Origin: Haematococcus lacustris
Lineage: Eukaryota > Chlorophyta > Chlorophyceae > Chlamydomonadales > Haematococcaceae
Length of the DNA: 64,000 nt
Direction of reading: 5' to 3'
Assembly (NCBI GenBank): GCA_030144725.1
Contig: JASKMD010000017.1
Coordinates: forward strand, 5,947,992 to 6,011,991
Under the pieces are notes generated by a model. It was not told the origin of the DNA and did no database searches. It was given only the letters and a program-made list of their open reading frames with translations. Both the position numbers and the translations under genes were made by a program. Below, piece by piece: positions 44,901 to 63,008 of this stretch. The first letter of the stretch is position 1. Each line of letters starts with the position of its first letter.

Positions 44901-45180
44901 NNNNNNNNNNNNNNNNNNNNNNNNNNNNNNNNNNNNNNNNNNNNNNNNNNNNNNNNNNNNNNNNNNNNNNNNNNNNNNNNNNNNNNNNNNNNNNNNNNNN
45001 NNNNNNNNNNNNNNNNNNNNNNNNNNNNNNNNNNNNNNNNNTCCAGTTCCACAAGCAGGAGGTACACACCAGCTGGAGGGTACCCAAGCTACTGAGCCAC
45101 GTGTGCACCCACATCCATGGGAAGCTTGCCGCAGCTGCGCCCCCTCAGCAACAACTGACACCTGCAGGCACCACCCCTGA
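41947..45180 (+). pseudogene. hAT-like transposase, degenerate and crossing an assembly gap
   Basis: Starts MKKRLSKAKSAQLYALN, paralogous to [18 protein letters not shown] at 57852. A coiled-coil region follows (LQAEVQRLRDVEQSL). At 42502 a TAA stands where the 57852 paralogue has CAA (TQVGRR), and a small deletion shifts the frame soon after; similarity continues beyond it (EQCVLPNPHRPGK). After a donor near 42740 the next exon (from about 42886) encodes the RNase-H-like core: IHLQFDGCTCDRHGKVLVLR, SITADRAAVN, WAQPCYSHGIHNTLL, VPCDTRWASYITS, then NAPVESLLQLLKHGG. These fit hAT/DUF659-type transposases. A CAG-rich tract lies near 43970-44020. The C-terminus lies across the gap. Confidence 0.72.
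44542..45041. other. Assembly gap, 500 N
   Basis: Exactly 500 N, a typical placeholder length. Frames that read across it are not evidence of a continuous protein. Confidence 0.99.
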
Positions 45181-45250
45181 GCTGGTTGTGGTGCTGGGGG
45201 GGGGGGGGCTTGGGCTTGGCAGCCTTGCCCTTGGCCTTGACACTTTGGCA

Positions 45251-45920
45251 GCTTTATTGTAGGATAAGAGTCACTGGAACCTCTGTTATTCCGGGATTGG
45301 CCTGGGCATGGCATCTAGTCACGCAAGTCGTCTCGTCGGACAGGGACCACAGTGTGTGGTAAGAGGGGCGCTAATTTGAGCAAGCGTGCATAAACATCGT
45401 ATTGCGAGCTGCGCAAGGCGGTTCGCCCGACACCGGTCAAATCATGTGGGGCCGTTGGCGGGAGTGACTCGCTGCAAAGGGTCATCGGGTTATGAAGGGC
45501 GAGGCTAAGGCCCTGGCGCGCGGCAGCTCGAGACCGAAGCCAGCAATCACGGAGCGTAGCGTATCGTTACGTGTTTCGTCGGGAGCACTTTTTGTCAACC
45601 GGACCTGGCGTATTAACGATTCTTAAGACGAGGTCAATTAACGATTACAACAGAGTGAATCTCAATTCCTACTTCCTATTGGATCCAGACTCGCCATCAT
45701 GTGGAATGACGTCGCATAATGTCATATTATTTCCTCGTAAGCCGCGTGACTGGCCTTGGAGTTTGTGCACAGTAATGATACGCATTAACAAGTGAGGTGT
45801 TTTGGTGCAATGAATCCATACCATTAGATAGAATCATCTAAACGACCTCGGATCGGGCCGAGGCCGTCGTCTTTCGCAAGTTGTTGCCAAGGTTTGTATA
45901 CACACTGCAAGAGGAGCGCT
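45251..45920. other. Spacer and 3' flank of the isoamylase gene
   Basis: No gene was recognised. 45190-45240 resembles the basic linker part of Fanzor copies A and B in reverse (CTTGGCAGCCTTGCCCTTGG), possibly another fragment. Confidence 0.45.
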
Positions 45921-54429
<8,509 letters not shown>

Positions 54430-55021
54430 CTGTAAACTAGAGAGGCTATAGTCAGTTCCAGGTCACCAAAAGTGCCGCGAAACCTAAGCCAGTGCGCCTA
54501 GGTTGCTACAAAATGCACTGGCTGGGTCAATCCTGCCGAGCAAACTGCCATCGCACCAGGTGCAGGGGTGGAGGGGGGATATGGATTGCACATGTGGCAA
54601 AGCTCGGCAGGATTGACTCGGCAAAGACCAACGCAGATTGCTATCAGAGCGTGGAATGCAGGAAGGTCCCCGCCATCTCCAACGCCAGCAATCCCATGTG
54701 CCCTTGCCAGACATCAGATTGGTTGGAACCATCGCTATCGACGCCTGGACTGATGTCAATTCTGATAGGAATTGTTTGTCGCTCACTCATTAATTCCATG
54801 CACGGTTGCAGGGGGCATTGCACTTTAGCATTCACTCAATCCCTGCATTCTGACACACCGTAAGTTCAGCGCAAGCAATAACATGACCACATCATAACCA
54901 AACCAGCACGACCTAAGGCAGACTCCTTAGAGCAAATTGCGCTATACCATCGCTCATCAGATCAAACGCCTCCAGCTGTGCCCAACCATTAACGTACTGT
55001 TTCACCTAGAGCCGTCCTGGC
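54430..55021. other. 5' flank of the isoamylase gene
   Basis: Should hold the first exon with the plastid transit peptide, but none can be chosen. A 20-bp inverted repeat (GTCAATCCTGCCGAG and its complement) lies at about 54526-54546 and 54600-54620, able to form a hairpin with a 55-base loop. Confidence 0.5.
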
Positions 55022-55029
55022 CCTGCCCT

Positions 55030-56909
55030 CAGGCGTTCCCAACATGGGGTTGGTTATCTTCATGCAACTGCAGCCCATATACTCAATCATTTGATGTAAC
55101 GTTTGTTGCGTCTGCTGCAATGTAATGATGCGCGTTTAATGTAAGACTGGAACCGCCATCGGAGTCTTTCGATGCGGGCAGCCACACGTGACCCCGGATG
55201 TGTCCCAATCACAGACCGTGGTTAGCTACACTGGTACGCTACGTCCTTGGCTATCCGTTAGCGATGCACGACATGTCGGTGGCGCACACCACCGAAGTCC
55301 GGCAAACATAGCTGCGCGAGCTTCCTGATGGTGCAGGCCGCTTGGCGAGGATGTGAGGGTTCCCTTAAGTGTTGACGGCAGCGCTACATCGCTATAATGG
55401 TGGGCGCTAGGCACGCAAAACCACCCACCCCTCAACATCTTTGCTGATTTTTGCCACCGCCGCTGAACTACAGCCAAACTCCCTACACTATTGTCCAAGA
55501 TGACTCTTACGTGCATCACCAGGAAAAAGAAACATAGATATTGGATTAACGCACGATGATTGGGACCACTCCAAAGGCACATCAATTGTTGGCTGCAGGT
55601 GAATGATGAGTAGTCACCCCCTTCCACCACCCCCTTCCAGTCCACCTAGCCCTACTCCTCGCCCATCTCCGCCCATCCCAACTCTCCAGCCCTCCCCTCC
55701 TCCCACCCACTCCCACTCTCTCCCACCCCCTGCAAGCCATGGGCAAGAGGCCCAGCAAAGCTCTCCGTGCCCATCTGACGGCGTTAAACAGCTCTCCCCA
55801 GGCAGGCCACCGCCACTGCCCTAGGTGGTATGAAGGTTGCGGTGGGCAGGGCACAGGCTGAGGTGCAGCGGCTGCGGGATGTGGAGCAGTCCCTAGTGGG
55901 CACCGTGGATGGGTTGCAGGGCGACCTAGACGACCTGCCGGCAGCACACCATCGCCTGCAGGGTGAGCACACGGCTTTGCAGCAGGTGGCATCCAGAGCG
56001 GCAGCTACCAATCACTCCCTACGGGCTGCTCGGTGCCGCCTCCAGGGTCAGGTGCATATGTACCGAAACAAACACCGCCCCCACCACTCCCCACTCACCT
56101 TCAAGCAGAGGCAGCAGCTGCTGGTTTTGGAGCAGCACCCCGTCTCGGTGGTGTTGAGGCGGTGTGCAGAGGCTGGCTACGGTAGGCTAGATAGTTAACA
56201 AAGTTCCTCTTGTTAACAAAGTTAATGTAATATTAACCTAACACGGTCGCGCCCTAGTACCCAAGCTCCTGAGCCACGTGTGCACCCACATCCGTGAAAA
56301 GCTTGCCGCAGCTATGGCCCCTCAGCAGCAACTGACACCTGCAGGCACCACCCCTGAGCTGGCTGTGCCTGCTGGTGCACCCCCTCAGCAGGAGCAACAG
56401 CTGGCAGCCGCAAGCACGTCACGTAAGCGTGAGACACCTGCAGCTAACAAGCCGAGGGCAGCAAAGCAAGGTGAGACAACACAATGTACTGCACCTAGCA
56501 CCTTCTTTAAGCGTGGTAGAGCAGCCGGTAATGCACTAGCGCCAGCAGCAGCTCCAAAAGCTAATAATGATATCCAGCTGTCACGACTGCCGTCGTCGCG
56601 TCCACATGCCAAAAGCAAAACATGTTCCGACTGCTGCTGCGCGTTGCAGGTGCCACTCACAACAATGTGGCGAAGCGTGCTAGAGCGGCGCGCCTCGCAT
56701 GGGGCGAAATCGCATGAATTCAAATGTCGGTCTTTGGGCAGGCACTGAGCACCGCTGAGAGCGAGATAGTTTTTGCTGCGTCTGCCATCTCGTAGCTATG
56801 AGTCTCCTCTGATCAAAGCACTGTTTACATATATTTTTGACTGAGTGGCTGCGGAGATACAGGCTTCCTATCACAGGGGGGTGGTTTACAGGTAGTTGGG
56901 AACGCCTGA
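55030..56909 (+). mobile_element. CAGGCG-hAT element, subfamily 2, deletion derivative with exact 8-bp TSD
   Basis: The 5' TIR CAGGCGTTCCCAAC starts at 55030 and the 3' TIR GTTGGGAACGCCTGA ends at 56909. CCTGCCCT lies at 55022-55029 and 56910-56917. Its 5' 400 bp match the copy at 41069 closely. This copy gives the clearest definition of the family ends. Confidence 0.92.
55738..56748 (+). pseudogene. Truncated hAT-like transposase, catalytic core deleted
   Basis: Begins MGKRPSKALRAHLTALN at 55738, paralogous to the starts at 41947 and 57852, but the frame shifts near 55830. The coiled-coil part (AEVQRLRDVEQSLVGTV) continues to about 56198. A 60-bp insert rich in GTTAAC words and ending GGTCGCGCCCTA (56196-56258), apparently a remnant of the TAGGGC MITE family, separates it from the C-terminal part (VCTHIREKLAAAMAPQQQ to the stop at 56748). 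The RNase-H-like core seen at 42.9-44.5 kb is absent. Confidence 0.7.
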
Positions 56910-57851
56910 CCTGCCCTGTCCTGCCCTTGGGCGCCCCCAACATGGGGTTGGTAATATGCATGCAGGTACTCTCTCAATAGTGCATCGTTTTCAATAGCGT
57001 TTATCACATTGGCACGGGCGGTTTAGTCCGCGTAATCTGTCCATCAGCGCTAGCCATTGGAGTCTTTGCTGGCGTACTGCCACATGTGCCCGCGAACAAA
57101 TCACATCGGCGAGACGGGTCTCCTTGGCACGGTGAGCTACATCGCTGTGACTCCATCTACCTAGCGTAGTGAGCTGGTTGTGCACAAATGAAATGTCCGG
57201 CCAACACCCAACGCGATGCCTGCCGGGCGTGCAGGGCGCCTAGACGGGGTGATTGAAACATATAATCGTACTCGCTTCCGCCGAATACACCATTTGGGTC
57301 GGCGCACACTAAGGTATCACCGGGTTACACCCCCCCTCCTCCACTGTGTCCTCCACTGTGTTGCACCCGCTGCACCCACATAAAAATGGCTACGAAATGT
57401 TTGTTCTTTACCCATTGGCACATCTATTGAAACAAACCGCACAACAATCAGCCCAGGCCTCGATCTGTTTGACAGCTTTGAAGTTACATCATGTTCACCA
57501 GGCTGGTACAAGGCCACGGCATGCAACGACCCACCATGCCCGCCCCCCCCTCCACCCATCATTGCAGGAGCCCACCTCATCGCAGGAGCCCACCTCATCG
57601 CAGGAGCCCACCCCTCGCAATCCAATCCCTCCCAGCCCAACCCCTCCCAGCCCATCCCCCCCAGCCCACCCCCTCCCAGCCCACCCCCTCCCAGCCCACC
57701 CCTCCCAGCCCACCCCCTCCCAGCCCACCCCTCCCAGCCCACCCCCTCCCAGCCCACCCCTCCCAGCCCACCCCTCCCAGCCCACCCCTCCCTGCTCGCT
57801 GCCTGCTCCCCCTTTTCACCCCCCCCGCCCCCTGTTAGCTCAGCCACCACC

Positions 57852-59703
57852 ATGGGGGGTAAGAGGCTCAGCAAGAAGAAGCGTCAACAGCTGCAAAAGC
57901 TGAACGCCTCACCCAAGGCAGGGTTTAAATGCTGCCCAAGTGGCTTGAAAGCTCAGATGAAAAAGGCACAGGGCGACGCCATGGAGTTGCGGGCACAGGT
58001 TGAGCGGCTCCACCAGCAGCTCAGTGATGCGGTGGCAGGTTATCAGCTGCTGCAGGCAGACATGGAGCAGGTGCAGGCAGCACGGCAGGAACTGCAGGGT
58101 GAGTATGAGGCATTGGACCAGCAGGCTGAGGAGCACAACCATGCAATCCAGCTGCTGCAGCGAGACAAGCGCCAGCTGTCCCATGAGCTACGCAACGTCC
58201 GCCGCTGCCGTCCAATCGCCCCCCGGCTCACCCGGCATCAGCAGCAGCTCTTAAACATCCTGATGCGGCACCGGGTGTCACCAGAGGTGCTGCAGCGGTG
58301 TGCTGAGGGTGGCTATGGCAGGCTGGACACCCATGGCAACCCCACAGGCTGTGCATTCCAGCAGCCCAGCCCCACTGCTAACCCACCCGCGCTGACAGCC
58401 AACTTCATTCCCACGCAAGTGGGGCGCCGTGGGAAGCCTGCGGCCAGAACAGCTGCATACCTCGCACAACACTACCTCAGCACAGCCAGGCTGGTGTTGC
58501 AGACACAGGCCAGCAGCCGCAAGCTGGCCATGTGCAGAGAGCTGTTCGTGAATGAGCAATGCCAGGTGCCCAACCCACACCGACCTGGGCAGAGCACCAC
58601 TGTGAGGCGGCAGTTGCGCGTGGTAGCCAAGCACCTGAAGAGCAAGACCCTTGGTGAGGCTGGGCTGGGCTGGGCTGGGCTGGGCTGGGCTGGGCTGGGC
58701 TGGGCTGGGCTGGGCTGGGCTGGGCTGGGCTGGGCTGGGCTGGGCTGGGCTGGGCTGGGCTGGGCTGGGCTGGGCTGGGCTGGGCTGGGCTGGGCTGGGC
58801 TGGGCTGGGCTGGGCTGGGCTGGGCTGGGCTGGGCTGGGCTGGGCTGGGCTGGGCTGGGCTGGGCTGGGCTGGGCTGGGCTGGGCTGGGCTGGGCTGGGC
58901 TGGGCTGGGCTGGGCTGGGCTGGGCTGGGCTGGGCTGGGCTGGGCTGGGCTGGGCTGGGCTGGGCTGGGCTGGGCTGGGCTGGGCTGGGCTGGGCTGGGC
59001 TGGGCTGGGCTGGGCTGGGCTGGGCTGGGCTGGGCTGGGCTGGGCTGGGCTGGGCTGGGCTGGGCTGGGCTGGGCTGGGCTGGGCTGGGCTGGGCTGGGC
59101 TGGGCTGGGCTGGGCTGGGCTGGGCTGGGCTGGGCTGGGCTGGGCTGGGCTGGGCTGGGCTGGGCTGGGCTGGGCTGGGCTGGGCTGGGCTGGGCTGGGC
59201 TGGGCTGGGCTGGGCTGGGCTGGGCTGGGCTGGGCTGGGCTGGGCTGGGCTGGGCTGGGCTGGGCTGGGCTGGGCTGGGCTGGGCTGGGCTGGGCTGGGC
59301 TGGGCTGGGAGGTGGTGGATAAGTAAGGGATGAGTGAGGGATTTGCATTGGATTACATTTGCATTGGATTGCTTTGTATGCAGAGATGCTGAAGCAAGCC
59401 TCGGCAACAACAGCAGGGTGCAGCAGAGTTGTGCCAGCTGGTGTGCCCCCCCCACAGGCCCACCCGCCCCCACAGCCACCCTCACAGCAGCCACCCCAGC
59501 ACCAGGGCACAGGGCCGCCTGCATCACCTGATTTCGTCCACATGTATCAGTTGGCACTGGCTGCAATCGCCACCGAGGGGCAGGCTGCTATGACTCACGC
59601 GCCAGCTCCTGGCTGCACGCTCCGCAAGCGTACCACACCTGCTGGGTTGGGGCAGCCCCAGACAGCTGCCAAGCGCAAGCGGTGCCACACGAGACATAGT
59701 TAG
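57852..59703 (+). CDS. hAT-associated protein lacking the transposase core (two exons, 373 aa)
   Basis: Exon 1 (57852-58653) encodes [18 protein letters not shown], a zinc-finger-like CCPSGLKAQ, a long coiled coil (about residues 35-115), and a conserved block ending [16 protein letters not shown]. The donor CTTG/gtgagg opens a 730-bp intron made mostly of GGGCT repeats; the acceptor is TATGCAG at 59383. Exon 2 (59384-59703) continues [12 protein letters not shown], a proline-rich part and a basic tail ([10 protein letters not shown]). The RNase-H-like core of the 41.9 kb paralogue is missing, so it cannot catalyse transposition. It could be a DNA-binding accessory protein or a deletion product. 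The spliced frame is intact. Confidence 0.62.
58659..59309. repeat. (GGGCT)n pentamer array, about 130 units, within an intron
   Basis: 650 bp of essentially perfect GGGCT. It starts four bases after the splice donor. Long GLGWA and PAQPS frames through it are artefacts. Confidence 0.97.
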
Positions 59704-59977
59704 ACACAGGTTGTAGTGGCCACCTCTCCCAACCGCACCTGCCAACTGCCTCCGTGCCACATTTCCGCAACCGTTTTCTAATCCGACTGCTGCTGTCGAC
59801 GCGCATGCTTGTGTAGAGCAGCCTAAGCGACGCGGGCGGTCGTAGCGATGACTGCATGCTCCGCTACGGCTCAAATTTAAATCACTAACTTTGATGCTTT
59901 GCTGTGCACGGCCTACTGACTGTATAATTATATAAAGTGGGTGAAAGGTAGCTGGCTGGGTTGACTACATTGCACGG

Positions 59978-60635
59978 AGGCAACGTCGTGCACTGCACAA
60001 GTTCTAATCCCTACACTGTAGGCTACAGCCCTCATGCAACACCAAATTAAAGCATGAGTTGTAATTAAACACAGGCTGCGAGATGGCTGTTGTAAAGGCT
60101 ACTGAACAGTGTGTCTTATGCCCACTTCAGCTCAGCCTTCTGGTGTGTGTGCCTCCAGGTCTACTACTAGCAAGAGCTCTACCCTACTCTAGAGCTCTTA
60201 CTCACACACATCCCCTTTGTGAGGGGTTTGGTATCTTGTTTTCTTGGATGGTATTGCTGTAGCTGGCTATTGCCGCCACTTGCGCCGCCACTTACGCAGC
60301 AGGGCCTTGTCACGCAAGTACACCCACTCCTGGCCTAGCCTGCCTGGCTTTGGCATGGCGGGTAGAGCGCGACTGGTTAAACTAACTTCCTGATGTTTTG
60401 GGTTTAACCACATCTTTAACCAATCTTTAACATACCCGTTTTGCTACCCTGGGACTGCTTCTCACTGGCTACTTCTGCCGGCATAGTGTCGCTGGGTGCA
60501 TTGCCGTGTCGCGACCAGAACGACAGCAAAAAGGGACTCGTATCGCGACCAAACGGTCAACTTTAACAATCGGTTTAACACTAACCTTTAACCAGTCCGG
60601 TCGCGCTCTAATGGCGGGGCGGCCGTCCCAGTAGT
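59978..60635 (-). pseudogene. Fanzor relic D (copy-C family), 3' part
   Basis: 60020-60245 matches the 3' noncoding end of copy C, including the CCCCTTTGTGAGGGG hairpin. 60260-60362 and 60611-60635 match the last coding exon of copy C (minus; the PGQEWV to ELCYW region). It is interrupted by the MITE at 60363. The next bases of the exon (TAGCACAGCTCAGTGGG) reappear at 62582 after a further block of inserted DNA. Confidence 0.72.
60363..60610. mobile_element. TAGAGCGCGAC-ended hAT-like MITE (248 bp), exact 8-bp TSD
   Basis: Ends TAGAGCGCGAC and GTCGCGCTCTA. ATGGCGGG at 60355-60362 and 60611-60618 is an exact target duplication. The interior is the reverse complement of the same family as 2199-2445 (shared GTTTTGCTACCCTGGGACTG). 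It inserted in Fanzor relic D. Confidence 0.95.
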
Positions 60636-61700
60636 CGGGCGCTCCCAACATGGGGTTGGTAATATGCATGCAAGTACTCTCTCAATAGTGCATCGTTTTC
60701 GATAGCGTTTATCACATTGGTATCTGCAAAGCAATGCGCATCATTTGACCATCAGCGCAAGCCATTGGAGTCTTTGCTCGCGTACTGCCACATGTGCCCG
60801 CGAACAAATAACAGCGGCGAGACGGGTATCCTTGGGACGGTGAGCCACATCCCTGTGGCGCCATCTATCTGGCGCAGTGAGCGGGTTGTGCACACATGGA
60901 ATGTCCGGCAAACACCCAACGCGATGCCTGCTGGGCGTGCAGGGCACCTAGACGGGGTGATTGAAGCATATGTTCGTACTCGCTTCCGCCGAATACACCA
61001 TTTGGGTAGGCGCACACGAAGGTATCACCGGGTTACACCCCCCCTCCTCGACTGTGTCATCCACTGTATTGCACCCGCTGCACTCACAAGAAAATGGCTA
61101 CGAAATGTTTGTTCTTGACCCCTTGGCGCTTTTGTTAAAACAAACCGCACGTTAAACAGCCCAGGCCTCTATCAGTTTGACATCTTCAAAGTGACATCAT
61201 GTTCTCCAAGCAGAATCAGGGCCACGGGGCTGTGGGGTGGCAGTTGAGCTATGAAACTTTGCACGCAGGTGGATGGCATGTAGGGGAGTGTAACTCTCAG
61301 AGGAGCCGAGTCCAAACTCGGTCATGGTGTGGAGTTGTGCGACTGACTGCATGGCTCTGGCCCTGAGATCGGCTAAGGGAGTTGGGGGTCACAGACCAAA
61401 GTGAGCTTTTGGCTTAGCTGAGTATGAGCGTTTGTAACAATGTCTAAGAGGAGCGTAACCTAGTCAGTAGCATGTTGTAAGTCTAAATGGTCGAGCTGAG
61501 GCATTGCCCTCTAGGCATGGGGGGGAGGTGGGCTCATTGCCACATTGCCGCAACCGCTTTCCGATCCGACTGCTGCTGCTGATGCGCGTGCTCGTGTAGA
61601 GCAGCATAAGCGACGCGGGCGGTCGCAGCGATGACTGCATGCCCCGCAACGGCTCAATTTTGAATCACTAACTTTGACGCTTTGCTGTGCACGGCCTACC
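60636..61700 (+). mobile_element. CAGGCG-hAT subfamily 1 derivative, 3' truncated
   Basis: The 5' end CGGGCGCTCCCAACATGGGG at 60636; the interior matches 8186-9250 closely. It stops after GCACGGCCTAC where the next element begins. No transposase frame. Confidence 0.8.
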
Positions 61701-61702
61701 CA

Positions 61703-62573
61703 TAGAGCATGACCCGGTTTGTTAACCCAAAGCTAACATGGGTTAACCAAGGGAGGAAAGTTAACAAATTGTTAACATGACCGCCAGGTCGCAGTCGCGA
61801 TGGAAGGCGAAGCAACCGCGACCCCAATCTTCGAACACGCAGCCTTTCCGCAAAGCGAAGCTATACGCAGAGCTACAGTGCTCGGCCGGTGTTTCACTAT
61901 GATGTAACTCTGCTTGGAGCAGGCCATGGCTGGTCGGCTGTAGCTTTGGGGGTTGGCTGTAGCTTTGGGGGCGATTTTTTTACATGGCGACGAACAAGGA
62001 CGCTATTGTCCCGGTAGTTGGGGTGGTGGCGAGGATGATGGCGTCAAGCATCGCAAGCGCAAATGCACAAAGTGCGCCGTGCAAGTAAGTCGTGCAATCG
62101 TGCAAATCAGGCTGCGGGGCTATTCAGGCTAACTAGTCAAGCACTCTCCGCACTAGCGGAATTAGCTAAGCATAGCGGGACCACAGCTCTCTATGGCGCT
62201 CTACCGGGGGGCTACAGCTCTCTATGGCGCAGGCTCCAGGAGGCACATTAGTCGATGCTAGGCGCAACGAGCCGTGTAGGATGTCGCTGCAACAAAAGGA
62301 CCACAATGGCTGCGCGGCTTACTCAGCGGCCTGCTTAGCGGCTCAGAGGCAAAGCCCACATCAACACCAATGTTCTCAATGAAGCCCATTGCCTGGCTCT
62401 TTAGATGTCGGGAGCGTACTTTGCTGCCTATACCGGAAGACCTCTGCCAAACCCCCATCGCACTCCGGGTCGTCAGGGTGTTAGGCTCAAGGCGTTAACG
62501 TTACGTTAACAATTTGTTAACCCACGTTAACAGGCCCAAACATCAGGATGTTAACGTTAACAGTCGTGCCCTA
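61703..62573. mobile_element. TAGGGC-family hAT-like element, about 870 bp, mismatched ends
   Basis: Left end TAGAGCATGACCCGG, right end ACAGTCGTGCCCTA, with GTTAAC words at both ends. Right 110 bp are almost identical to the right end of 2199-2445. The flanking octamers (CCTACCCA, CCGACCAG) do not match, so it may be a recombinant of two copies. The interior has no recognisable gene. Confidence 0.6.
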
Positions 62574-62628
62574 CCGACCAGTAGCACAGCTCAGTGGGGC
62601 GTGGCCCTGGGCCGACTGCACAAGCGGC
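62574..62628 (-). pseudogene. Continuation of Fanzor relic D
   Basis: CCAGTAGCACAGCTCAGTGG and the following 35 bases match 15786-15838 of copy C (TELCYW to ALNI coding part). It is separated from its other half at 60635 by about 1.94 kb of inserted elements. Confidence 0.75.
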
Positions 62629-63008
62629 GGTAGGGCGGTTTCCCCCCTTGCTAATACATAATATAGCAATAATAGTACCGTACTATCCCTTTTGATTCCC
62701 GAGGCCTCGGAAACTATAATTAAAATATTATTCCCGAGCCATATTTTTCATTGTTTCAAATTCCCCGATGGCCAAAGTACGTCAAAAGCTAGTTTTGAGA
62801 ACGTCTTCGTGCATAGAAATAATCAAGCCTCCCACTCCATTAATCTCGCATCAAAATCATATGATTCACATAGTCTACTGTCGTGGCCTCTCTTCTAGTG
62901 GCCTTATCACCTGACCACGTCACATGGGGCACTGAACCTCGCTAATACAGTCGTGGTCATCCTGCCGCTGCTGGCAGTGGCGGCATATCTTATCGTCTGC
63001 CTTGGAGT
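62629..63008. other. AT-rich island without identified gene
   Basis: Starts TAGGGCGGTTTCCCC, which resembles a TAGGG-type TIR, then turns AT-rich (TAATACATAATATAGC, AACTATAATTAAAATATTATT), unlike the GC-rich surroundings. A 68-codon frame at 62692-62898 is the longest and is unlike known proteins. Confidence 0.5.

Larger units (their letters stand above)
41069..45250 (+). mobile_element. CAGGCG-hAT element, subfamily 2, gene-bearing copy
   Basis: Starts with the TIR CAGGCGTTCCCAACATGGGG at 41069. A C-rich leader (41680-41940) precedes the transposase-like gene. The 3' TIR was not found; the sequence after the N gap (45042-45180) matches the 3' coding part of the copy at 55030 and then changes to unrelated DNA. 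The right boundary is therefore approximate and probably truncated. The octamer before the TIR (GTCCAACT) has no partner that I found. Confidence 0.7.
56928..59975 (+). mobile_element. CAGGCG-hAT element, subfamily 1, gene-bearing copy, 3' truncated
   Basis: The 5' end is GGGCGCCCCCAACATGGGG at 56928, preceded by another CCTGCCCT (56920-56927). The first 560 bp match the derivatives at 8186 and 60636. The 3' subterminal block matches 8186 up to GGGTTGACTACAT and stops where Fanzor relic D begins, so the 3' TIR is lost. Confidence 0.78.

Noticed and set aside
42735..45095. 786-residue protein across the N gap
   Set aside because: About 167 residues are N; frame continuity across the gap is unknown and the first residues are intron sequence.
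58278..59566. Frames of 360-490 codons rich in GLGWA or PAQPS
   Set aside because: They read through the GGGCT intron array; the real gene splices it out between 58653 and 59384.
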